Assembly (NCBI RefSeq): GCF_002081715.1
Contig: NZ_MUKP01000002.1
Location: forward strand, 1-64,000
Source of the DNA: Nocardia donostiensis
GTDB lineage: Bacteria; Actinomycetota; Actinomycetes; Mycobacteriales; Mycobacteriaceae
DNA length: 64,000 nucleotides
Direction of reading: 5' to 3'
A program made the translations under genes and the position numbers. Positions 1 through 7,363 of this stretch are shown here, one piece after another (position 1 is the first letter of the stretch; each line of letters starts with the position of its first letter). The notes under the pieces were generated by a model. It was not told where the DNA came from, made no database searches, and saw nothing but the letters and a program-made list of their open reading frames with translations.

Positions 1-355
1 GCCTGGCACCGGTGGCGATGACGAGACGGTCGTAGCCGAGCCAGTTCCGTTCACCCGACTCCAGATCACGGGCATGTACCCGGGCACGGTCGATATCGAT
101 CTCGATGACCTCGGTGCGCAACCGCAGCTCGATATCGCGGGCCCGATGTTCGGCGGGGGTGCGCGCAATGAGCTGGTCACGATCGGCGACCGCACCACCC
201 ACCCAATAGGGGATGCCGCAGGCCGAGTACGAGGCGAAATGGCCGCGTTCGAACACGACGATCTCCAGCTCGTCGCGGTTGCGGAGCCTACGGGCCTGCG
301 ACGCGGCCGACATACCCGTCGCGTCGCCGCCGATGATCACCAAACGCTCAGCCAT
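1..355 (-). CDS. FAD-dependent pyridine nucleotide-disulfide oxidoreductase, N-terminal part
   Basis: The gene reads leftwards from ATG at 353-355 and leaves the window after about 118 residues. The N-terminus has a Rossmann FAD-binding strand-turn-helix (VIIGGDATGMSAASQ, a GxxxxGMSAA form) followed by a helix rich in Arg. Further on there is SACGIPYWVGG, the redox-region signature seen in CoA-disulfide reductase and NADH oxidase relatives, with the active-site-type Cys. The visible end, YDRLVIATGA, is the usual ATG motif of this fold. It is therefore a NAD(P)H/FAD oxidoreductase of the class that includes CoA-disulfide reductases. The substrate cannot be told from the N-terminal third. The family is clear; the exact activity is not. 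Confidence 0.8.
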   Translation of the reverse strand, partial: MAERLVIIGGDATGMSAASQARRLRNRDELEIVVFERGHFASYSACGIPYWVGGAVADRDQLIARTPAEHRARDIELRLRTEVIEIDIDRARVHARDLESGERNWLGYDRLVIATGAR

Positions 356-567
356 ACGGGCCACGCTACCCAGCCGCGGTCGTTACCCGGGGTCGCTGAA
401 ACCTCGGAATCTCGAATCACGCCGCGCGGCGTCGCTGCTCAGCAATTTCTCGGCTTGGTCGCCACCGCTGCGCGATGTCGTGAGGCAGCGGCTCCTCGGC
501 TCCGGGACGAACGGATCGTGCTGACCGGCCCCGAAGCCGAGGAGAGTGCCGTTGCCACCGCGAGGGC

Positions 568-2841
568 TTATGCCGCGCGATATTTGCGCAGGTACTCTCC
601 GGTCAACGAGGCCGGATGCGCGAGCAGTTCGGCCGGGGTGCCGGTGAATACGATCTGCCCACCGTCTTTGCCGCCGTCGGGGCCCAGATCGATCACCCAG
701 TCGCAGTGGGCGACCACGTCGAGATTGTGTTCGATCACGATCACGGTATTCCCGCGCTCGACCAGTCTGTCCAGCAGCGCCAGCAGCGTGTCCACATCGG
801 ACATGTGCAGGCCGGTGGTCGGCTCGTCGAGCACGTAGACGGTGCCGGTGTTCTGCAACTGGGTGGCGAGTTTGATGCGCTGACGTTCACCACCGGACAG
901 GGTGCTCATGGCCTGACCCAGACTCAGATAGTCCAGCCCCACCTCGTTCATGGTGCGCAGTTTCATGTTGATCGACTTCTCGGCGAAGAACTCCAGCGCC
1001 TCTTCCGCCGACAGCTCCAGTACATCGGCGATGGATTTGCCGCGCAGCGTGTGCGCGAGTACCGCATCGGAGAACCGGCGGCCGTCGCAGGCGTCGCAAT
1101 GGGTGGTCACCGGGTCCATATAGGCGACCTCGGTGACGATCACCCCGCGGCCCTCGCACTGCTGGCAGGCACCGCCGGAGTTGAAACTGAACAAACCCGC
1201 CGGCTGGCCGGTGGCCTTGGCGAACAGTTTGCGGATCGGGTCCATCAAACCCAGGTAGGTGGCCGGGGTGGATCGTGACGAGGCCCCGATCGCGGACTGG
1301 TCGACAAAGATCGCCTCCGGATGTTCGGCGACGAACACGTCCCGGATCAGGCTGCTCTTACCGGAGCCTGCGACGCCGGTGATCGCGGTCAGCACCCCGG
1401 TGGGGAGCGTGACGGACACGTCTTTCAGATTGTGCAGGCTTGCGTGTTCGATCAGCAGTTCACCGCGATGCGGCCGGAACTCCTGCTTCACTTGGAACTG
1501 TCTGCGCAACCCGGCTCCGGTGGGCGTGTCGGCGTCGCGTAGTTCGGCGAAGCTGCCCTGGAACACCACCCGCCCGCCGTGCACTCCTGCGCGCGGCCCG
1601 ACATCGACGATATGGTCGGCGATCTGGATGACGTCGGGGTCGTGTTCGACGACGAGCACGGTGTTGCCTTTGTCCCGCAGGGCGCGCAGCAGGTTGTTGA
1701 GCCGCCCGACATCACGCGGATGCAACCCGACGCTGGGCTCGTCGAAGATGTAGGTCATCCCGATCAGCGTCGAGGAGAGGTGCTTGATCATCTTCAGCCG
1801 CTGTCCTTCACCGCCGGAGAGGGTCGAGGTGGGCCGGTCCAAACTCAGGTACCCGAGCCCGATATCGATCACCCGGCCGAGCGCAGTGCGGATGGCGTCG
1901 GCCAGCCCGGTCGCGGCCGGGTCGGTGATCTCGTCGAGCACCGTCATCAGATCGGTGATCTGCAATCGCGACCAGTCGGCGATATTGCGTCCGTCGATGC
2001 GAGTGGCCAGCGCATCCGCGTTGAGTCGCGCGCCGTGGCAATCCGGGCAGACGCCTTCGGTGAGGAATTTGCGCATCTGCTCGCGCGTCTTCTCGCTGAG
2101 CGTGGACGTATCGCGCTGCAGACGGGTTCGGGTGAACTTGGCCGCCAGCCCCTCGTAGTCGGCTTTCCAGGTGCCCTTGCTGAAAGTCAGCTCCACCTTG
2201 CCGCCGCTGCCGTAGAGGAAGTCCTGCCATTCGGCGTCGGTGTAGTCGGCGAGTTTCTTGTCCGGATCGAACCGTCCCGAGCCGCCGTAGAGCTGCCATT
2301 CGCCGCCGCCGACGGTGTACCCGGGCAGCAGGATCGCGCCCTCGTTGAGCGATTTGGACCGGTCCACCAGCCGGTCGGGATCGGCCCGCACCGTGATGCC
2401 GAGCCCGTCGCAGCCCGGGCACATACCCTGCGGCACATTGAACGAATATTTGTAGACGAAACCCGCGGAGGGGGAGCCGAATCGGGCGAACATCGCCCGC
2501 ACCATCGAGTAGATATCGGTCATGGTGCCGACCGTGGAGCGCGGGCCGCCACCGACGGGTTGCTGATCGATGATGACCGGTGCGTTCAGATTCTCGATGG
2601 CCTCCGCGTGCGGACGCTCGTAGCGGGGCAGGAAGTTGAGGATGAACGCCGGGAAGGTGGCGTAGAGCTGGCGGGTGGATTCGACCGCGATGGTGTCGAA
2701 CACGATCGACGATTTACCGGAACCGGAGACGCCGGTGAAGACGGTGATCTTGTTCTTGGGTATCTCCAGTGAGACGTCGCGGAGATTGTGTTCGCTGGCT
2801 CCGAGTATCCGGATGACATCGGCGGAGTCGGTGAGAGGCAT
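568..2841 (-). CDS. UvrA-like ABC ATPase, short form (excinuclease subunit A paralogue)
   Basis: The protein has 757 residues from ATG at 2841. An in-frame upstream ATG at 2931 adds 30 residues unlike the family, so the shorter start is preferred because ILGASEHNLRDVSLEIP is the usual UvrA beginning. Two ABC cassettes are visible: Walker A GVSGSGKSS and GVAGSGKSS, signatures LSGGEGQRLK and LSGGERQRIK, and Walker B YIFDEPSVGLHP and [12 protein letters not shown]. The zinc-binding pairs CPGC, CPDC, CQQC and CDAC are kept. Housekeeping UvrA is about 950 residues, so this is a shortened paralogue of the kind found with drug-resistance genes (DrrC type). A role in DNA damage surveillance or drug tolerance is inferred. 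Confidence 0.85.
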   Translation of the reverse strand: MPLTDSADVIRILGASEHNLRDVSLEIPKNKITVFTGVSGSGKSSIVFDTIAVESTRQLYATFPAFILNFLPRYERPHAEAIENLNAPVIIDQQPVGGGPRSTVGTMTDIYSMVRAMFARFGSPSAGFVYKYSFNVPQGMCPGCDGLGITVRADPDRLVDRSKSLNEGAILLPGYTVGGGEWQLYGGSGRFDPDKKLADYTDAEWQDFLYGSGGKVELTFSKGTWKADYEGLAAKFTRTRLQRDTSTLSEKTREQMRKFLTEGVCPDCHGARLNADALATRIDGRNIADWSRLQITDLMTVLDEITDPAATGLADAIRTALGRVIDIGLGYLSLDRPTSTLSGGEGQRLKMIKHLSSTLIGMTYIFDEPSVGLHPRDVGRLNNLLRALRDKGNTVLVVEHDPDVIQIADHIVDVGPRAGVHGGRVVFQGSFAELRDADTPTGAGLRRQFQVKQEFRPHRGELLIEHASLHNLKDVSVTLPTGVLTAITGVAGSGKSSLIRDVFVAEHPEAIFVDQSAIGASSRSTPATYLGLMDPIRKLFAKATGQPAGLFSFNSGGACQQCEGRGVIVTEVAYMDPVTTHCDACDGRRFSDAVLAHTLRGKSIADVLELSAEEALEFFAEKSINMKLRTMNEVGLDYLSLGQAMSTLSGGERQRIKLATQLQNTGTVYVLDEPTTGLHMSDVDTLLALLDRLVERGNTVIVIEHNLDVVAHCDWVIDLGPDGGKDGGQIVFTGTPAELLAHPASLTGEYLRKYRAA

Positions 2842-2947
2842 GCACGACACAATGCCACGCGACACCGACAAAACACCCCGTAAAATGTGACGTAAATCAC
2901 AACCAATGGGGTGCGTGATCGTCTCTAGCAATGGTTGTCGTCGTACC

Positions 2948-3532
2948 GTGAACGAGGTGAGCCGTGACCCCTACTGGAACCACAACACCCACTACCACCG
3001 CTGGCTTCTGGACCGAGTGCCGCCCGGCGCACGCACCGCACTGGACGTCGGCTGCGGCGATGGGCTGCTAGCGGGAAAGCTGGCCGGACGATGTGCATCG
3101 GTACTCGGGGTGGACAGCGATGCGAGCATCCTCGAATGCGTGCCAGCCGACCCGCGGGTCCGCGTGGAGCACAGCGATTTTCGTGACCTGACCGGAACCT
3201 TCGACATGGTGACCGCGGTCGCCTCGCTGCATCATGTGCCGTTACGCGAGGGTCTGAGCGCGCTGCACCGGCTGGTCGCCCCCGGCGGCACCCTGGCAGT
3301 CGTCGGACTGTGGCGGATGAGTCCCGGGCTCGATTTCGGTTATCTGCCGCTGCTGCCCGCGATCTGGGCCATCAACGCCTATCGCAGGCCGGCCGACCCC
3401 GGCGCGGCGGTCCTCGACCCGGCCGACACCCTGCATCAGATCCGCACCGCGGCCGCCGCGATCCTGCCCGGCGCCCGTATCCGGCGCAGGCTGCTGTGGC
3501 GTTACACCTTACTGTGGCGCAAACCGGCCTGA
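2948..3532 (+). CDS. Class I SAM-dependent methyltransferase
   Basis: The protein has 194 residues from GTG at 2948 (VNEVSRDPYWNHNTHYH). An in-frame ATG at 2906 exists but lies in the divergent promoter space shared with the UvrA-like gene. Motif I is LDVGCGDGLLAGKL near residue 35, followed by the acidic ribose-binding loop VLGVDSD, then EHSDFRDL (adenine contact) and VTAVASLHHVPL (motif IV region). This is a UbiE/Methyltransf_11-type fold. The C-terminal basic stretch (RIRRRLLWRYTLLWRK) is typical of small actinobacterial homologues. The substrate is unknown. The stop directly abuts the stop of the convergent oxidoreductase gene. Confidence 0.8.
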   Translation: MNEVSRDPYWNHNTHYHRWLLDRVPPGARTALDVGCGDGLLAGKLAGRCASVLGVDSDASILECVPADPRVRVEHSDFRDLTGTFDMVTAVASLHHVPLREGLSALHRLVAPGGTLAVVGLWRMSPGLDFGYLPLLPAIWAINAYRRPADPGAAVLDPADTLHQIRTAAAAILPGARIRRRLLWRYTLLWRKPA

Positions 3533-4414
3533 TCAGCGCAGCCGTTCGATCACCGGCGCGAAAATCTCCATCCGGTCCTCTAGCACAGTGATGTAGCTGA
3601 TTCCGAACCGTTCCCGATACTCACACAGCCGTTGCGCGATGTACTGCGGGCTGCCGACAAGGACGGTCGGCAGTTCGGCCGCACCCGCCACGACCTCGGC
3701 GGGCAGCGCCGCCTCATAACGGGTCAACATGTCTGTGCGTTCGGATTCCGGGACCACGGCCTGGACCAGAATGTTCAGTTCGACCTCACCTATGCGCTCC
3801 CCCAGCTGCCTGCGCACATAGGCGACCCGCTCGTCGATCTCGTCGGGACCGGCCAGGCGCAGGCCGCCCTCCGCCGTGGCCGCCGCGCCGGTGAAGCCGA
3901 CCACCGCGGCGTGTTCGGCGGCCAGCTGCAACAGCCGGTCGCCCCAGCCCGCGATGAGCAGCGGCGGGCCACCTGCCTGAGCGGGCGCGGGCTGGTAGTT
4001 CGGGTCGGCGAACAGGTCGCGCAGCTTCCCGACCGTCCGCTCCAGGTGGGATACCCGCTGCCCACCGGTGCCGAACGGGATACCGGCGGCATCGAACTCG
4101 TCCCGCACGTAGCCGGCACCGAGCCCCAGTTCCAGGCGTCCGTCGATGAACTGGTCGGTGCCCGCGACGTCACGGGCCAGCAGCACCGGGTTGTAGAACG
4201 CGGCATTGAGCACGAAGGTGTTGAGCCGGACATGTTCGGTGGATTCGGCGGCCAGCACGAGCGCCGGAAACGGCGGGGCTATGCCGAGATGGTCGGCCAC
4301 CCCGATCACGTCGTAGCCGAGGGATTCGGCACGACGGCATTTGTCCACCCACTCGGCCCGCGACTGTGGGACGACCATGTTGACACCGAAACGAAAATCG
4401 CGCTGCGTAGTCAC
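3533..4414 (-). CDS. F420-dependent LLM-class (luciferase-like) oxidoreductase
   Basis: The protein has 293 residues with a (beta/alpha)8 luciferase-like architecture. The N-terminus has FRFGVNMVVPQSRAEW followed by RRAESLGYDVIGVADHLG, and the middle has the hallmark LELGLGAGYVRDEFDAAGI that contacts the deazaflavin. The C-terminal part ends SYITVLEDRMEIFAPVIERL, as in the TIGR03621-like subgroup of actinobacterial F420 enzymes. Such enzymes move hydride between F420 and an organic substrate. Substrates of this subgroup are mostly unknown. The gene is convergent with the methyltransferase, with no gap between the stops. Confidence 0.85.
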   Translation of the reverse strand: MTTQRDFRFGVNMVVPQSRAEWVDKCRRAESLGYDVIGVADHLGIAPPFPALVLAAESTEHVRLNTFVLNAAFYNPVLLARDVAGTDQFIDGRLELGLGAGYVRDEFDAAGIPFGTGGQRVSHLERTVGKLRDLFADPNYQPAPAQAGGPPLLIAGWGDRLLQLAAEHAAVVGFTGAAATAEGGLRLAGPDEIDERVAYVRRQLGERIGEVELNILVQAVVPESERTDMLTRYEAALPAEVVAGAAELPTVLVGSPQYIAQRLCEYRERFGISYITVLEDRMEIFAPVIERLR

Positions 4415-4604
4415 CCGTCCTCTCTACCAGTGCCTCCGCAGCCACCACAGCCGACACCGCGACATCACCCGCTCACCGGTGGCGACAACACCGGGAACGT
4501 GAACGTTGCCACGACTCGACGACCGCCGGGCGAGCGCATGACGCATAGTCTGATATCCATCGTTGCGGGCATCGCCGCCCCACGAGCCGACCAGGAGGAC
4601 CAAG

Positions 4605-4928
4605 ATGAACACCACGATCGCGCGGGCCGGGCTCGCAGTGGCGGCCGCAGCGCTGACAGCGCTGGTATCGAGCGGGTGCACCGATATCGAGCGCGCCCTC
4701 AACAAGGGCGGCGATACGCCGTGCCGGGAGTACATCGAACAGGATCCCGACACGAAACGCACCACCATCACCAAGTTCGTCAAGGAACAGACCACCGACG
4801 ACCGCGAACCGGCGGGCACCACCGTGGACGCGACCATCGTCGCGGTCGACATGCTGTGCGGCGCCCAAGCCAACGCCGATACCCCGATCAAGAACGCCGA
4901 TGTCGCGGGAATCTTCATTCGCAAATAG
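4605..4928 (+). CDS. Small secreted lipoprotein, possibly HdeA-like
   Basis: The protein has 107 residues. The start is fixed by AGGAGG at 4593-4598, six bases before ATG at 4605. A signal peptide (MNTTIARAGLAVAAAALTAL) leads to the lipobox VSSGC, so the mature protein is probably lipid-anchored outside the membrane. The mature part has two further cysteines about 44 residues apart (TPCREYIEQD and VDMLCGAQ). It is mostly helical and polar, with a pattern like the acid-stress chaperone HdeA and its actinobacterial lipoprotein relatives. The HdeA link rests on spacing and pattern only. The gene appears to stand alone. Confidence 0.75.
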   Translation: MNTTIARAGLAVAAAALTALVSSGCTDIERALNKGGDTPCREYIEQDPDTKRTTITKFVKEQTTDDREPAGTTVDATIVAVDMLCGAQANADTPIKNADVAGIFIRK

Positions 4929-5182
4929 GCGAGACACGTTTTCGGGCCGATAAGCCCTGTCGCCCAGAGCTTCTGACACCGACCGCATACGAGAACATCC
5001 CACCTCCGCGCAGACGCAAGAATGTGAACGCAATATGATGACCGGGACGGCGGTCGATCAGCGCCCGCTATCCGCCGGGACAGCAGTGCTCCTGCGGCCC
5101 AGCGCGATTCGGCTTCGGCGCACCCTTCTGCCGTCGTGGTCGACGGCGACCGCCGTCCGACGAACTGTGCGAGGGAGCCGCC

Positions 5183-5248
5183 GTGATACGCCAGGACAGC
5201 CAGCAGACACCGATTCCCCAGCGCGGGTCCGGGCCGCGGGCGCGCTGA
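5183..5248 (+). CDS. 21-codon leader ORF coupled to the DUF779 gene
   Basis: A GAGGGAG Shine-Dalgarno at 5171-5177 sits five bases before GTG at 5183. The frame reads MIRQDSQQTPIPQRGSGPRA plus a final R and ends with TGA at 5246-5248, overlapping the ATG of the next gene as TGATG. The DUF779 gene has no good ribosome site of its own, so translation of this short ORF could deliver ribosomes to it. Alternatively it could be the true N-terminus, displaced by a frameshift. The peptide resembles no known family. Confidence 0.45.
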   Translation: MIRQDSQQTPIPQRGSGPRAR

Positions 5249-5763
5249 TGGCCTACCGCAGCGATCGCGTGGCGGTCACCGACCGCGCTCGCAACGCCTT
5301 GCGTGCCCTGATCGAAGATCACGGGCCGGTCTTGCTGTATCTGTCGTCTGCGGCGACAGACGATCACGCACCCGACTGGCTGCCTGCCCGCGAGTTCCGC
5401 GCCGCGACAGAGGATGTGCTGTTCGGTCGGCTGGCCTGGCATACCGAACTGTGGATGAGCCCCGAGCGCTGCGCACTCTTCGAACGCAAGCACCTGACCG
5501 TGGACGTGTTCGCCGAAACCGACCTGGCCGCCCCGGCGGATGTGCGTTTCACCATCCGCGCCCGGCGGCTCAGCGCCAGCGAAGCAGCCGAGATCACCAC
5601 CGAAGCGCCACGCACGACCGTGCAGCGCCGGCCGCTGACCAGCACGGGCGGCTCGCTCAGCGGCCGGGCAGGAAACGCAGACCGCGTGCGAGCGTCATCA
5701 GCACCCGCTGCCACACCTCCTGCGGAACCAGCGGCGGCGGATCGAGATTCAGGAACCGGGTGA
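5248..5763 (+). CDS. DUF779-family protein lacking the usual cysteines
   Basis: The protein has 171 residues from ATG at 5248. The frame extends upstream to 5035, but DUF779 proteins begin near the V-x-V-T-x-x-A segment, which here follows the 5248 start (VAVTDRARNALRALIEDHGP). The match continues through PAREFRAATEDVLFG, WMSPERCALFERKHLTVDVF and the end VRFTIRARRLSASEA. The family's characteristic G-C-C-D-G stretch after the first strand is replaced by LSSAATDDHAPDW. DUF779 genes are usually adjacent to aldehyde or alcohol dehydrogenases, and here gabD2 lies next door. The last 36 residues are antisense to the end of gabD2, so the tail is probably read-through. Function is unknown. Confidence 0.7.
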   Translation: MAYRSDRVAVTDRARNALRALIEDHGPVLLYLSSAATDDHAPDWLPAREFRAATEDVLFGRLAWHTELWMSPERCALFERKHLTVDVFAETDLAAPADVRFTIRARRLSASEAAEITTEAPRTTVQRRPLTSTGGSLSGRAGNADRVRASSAPAATPPAEPAAADRDSGTG

Positions 5764-7204
5764 CGACGACGGTCTGCGGTTCGGTGAACTTCAACAGCCC
5801 ATCGGGTCCATGCCTGCGTCCCACCCCCGAGATACCCATCCCGCCCATCGGCGCGGCGGTGCTGCCCCAGGCCGGCGCATAGCCCTCGTCGACGCAGACG
5901 GTGCCCGCTCGCAGCTGTTTCCCGATCCGCTCGCCCTCGGCCTTGCTCTGCGCCCACACGCTGGCGTTCAGCCCGTATTCGGTGTCGTTGGCCCGTTCGA
6001 TCGCTTCTTCCACGGTGTCGACCGGGTAGATCGATACCAGCGGCCCGAAGGTTTCGTTGCGTCCGCAGTCCATCTCATCGGTGACCTCGGCGAGCACGGT
6101 CGGTTCGAAGAACAGCGGGCCGATATCGGGCCGCGGGTTGCCGCCGGTGAGCACCTCCGCGCCTTTGGCGGTGGCGTCGGCGACATGTTTGCTGACGGTC
6201 TCCAGCTGGTCCTGCGAGATCAGCGAACCGATATCGGCGGAGCCGTCGTAGGCGGCGCCGAGTTTCGCCGCTTCTACCGCGGCGACGAACTTATCGGTGA
6301 ACTCGTCTGCGACGCTGCGCTGCACATAAATGCGCTCGATCGAAATACACAGCTGACCGGCGTTGGAGAAACACGCACGTACCGCGGCCTTGGCCGCCTT
6401 GTCCAGGTTGGCGCCGCGGGTGACGATCATCGGGTTCTTACCGCCGAGTTCGGCGGAGAAGCCGATGAGACGCTCGCCGCACTGCTGCGCCAGCTTCCGC
6501 CCGGTCGCCGAAGAGCCGGTGAACATCAGATAGTCGCAGGTGTCGACCATCGCCTTGCCGACCACCGCACCCGGCCCCGGCACCACGGCGAGCAGATGGC
6601 GTGGCAGACCCGCCCGGTACAGCAGTTCGGCGGCCGCCAGCGACGAGAACGGGGTCTGACTGTCGGGTTTGACCAGCACGGCGTTACCCGCCAGCAGCGC
6701 CGGTATCGCGTCACCGATCGATAACACCAGCGGATAGTTCCACGGGGCGATTACGGCGACGACCCCCTTGGGCTTGGCGTGCACGGTGGTCCGGTTGAGC
6801 ACCGGGAACGCACCGGGCACCTGGTACGGACTCAGCAATTTCGGTGCGACACGGGCGAAATACCGGGCCGCGAACATCAAGCCCATGATCTCTTCCTGGG
6901 CCGCCCAGCGCGCCTTGCCGGTCTCGGCTTGCACCACATCCATCAGGAACTCGCGATGCTCGACCACCAGCGCACGGAACCGCTCCAGCACCGCAGCCCG
7001 TTCCGACGGCGTGCGGGCCGCCCAGTGCGCCTGAGCGCCGCGGCCGTCTTCGGCGGCAGACGCCACGTCCGCAGCTGTGCCCACCGGGACCTCACCCAGC
7101 ACTCGACCGGTGAAAACCTCGGTGATGGAGCGGGTATCGCGCGGGTTGTCGATAGCGGCGAGCGCACTCAATCGGGCAAAAACAGCGGCGTCGGGCGCGG
7201 GCAT
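5657..7204 (-). CDS. gabD2: Succinate-semialdehyde dehydrogenase, NADP-dependent type
   Basis: The protein has 515 residues, the expected length for GabD2. It follows the mycobacterial GabD2 (Rv1731) pattern almost throughout, starting MPAPDAAVFARL and ending near LDPPPLVPQEVWQRVLM. Visible motifs are the oxyanion Asn in APWNYP (about N156), the cofactor loop TGSSATGRKLA, the general base Glu in FSAELGGKNP (about E252) and the catalytic Cys in NAGQLCISIE (about C286). It oxidises succinic semialdehyde to succinate in the cytoplasm, feeding the GABA shunt or the TCA-cycle bypass. GGAGG lies just before the ATG. The start faces the conservon promoter region. Confidence 0.92.
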   Translation of the reverse strand: MPAPDAAVFARLSALAAIDNPRDTRSITEVFTGRVLGEVPVGTAADVASAAEDGRGAQAHWAARTPSERAAVLERFRALVVEHREFLMDVVQAETGKARWAAQEEIMGLMFAARYFARVAPKLLSPYQVPGAFPVLNRTTVHAKPKGVVAVIAPWNYPLVLSIGDAIPALLAGNAVLVKPDSQTPFSSLAAAELLYRAGLPRHLLAVVPGPGAVVGKAMVDTCDYLMFTGSSATGRKLAQQCGERLIGFSAELGGKNPMIVTRGANLDKAAKAAVRACFSNAGQLCISIERIYVQRSVADEFTDKFVAAVEAAKLGAAYDGSADIGSLISQDQLETVSKHVADATAKGAEVLTGGNPRPDIGPLFFEPTVLAEVTDEMDCGRNETFGPLVSIYPVDTVEEAIERANDTEYGLNASVWAQSKAEGERIGKQLRAGTVCVDEGYAPAWGSTAAPMGGMGISGVGRRHGPDGLLKFTEPQTVVVTRFLNLDPPPLVPQEVWQRVLMTLARGLRFLPGR

Positions 7205-7363
7205 CGTTGCCTCCTACCTGTGGGTAACTTTTCGTTACACCCCAATCTACTCACCCTGCGACGCCGACGGCGAGTCTCCGGCCGTTCCGCCTCTCTCACG
7301 GGTCGGTTGGACTGTCAAACCCGATTCCGTTCACCGGGACCCGGCGCCCGTCTCCACCACGGC

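Noticed and set aside
213..524. Plus-strand frames between the FAD oxidoreductase and the UvrA-like gene
   Set aside because: They overlap the start of the minus-strand oxidoreductase and show no motif or ribosome site.
1579..2772. A 397-codon open frame antisense to the UvrA-like gene
   Set aside because: No motif or ribosome site; the UvrA-like cassettes on the minus strand explain the open frame.
6779..7363. N-terminal extension of the conservon kinase frame
   Set aside because: The upstream part is antisense to gabD2 and precedes the first transmembrane helix that starts the family; the start was moved to 7364.
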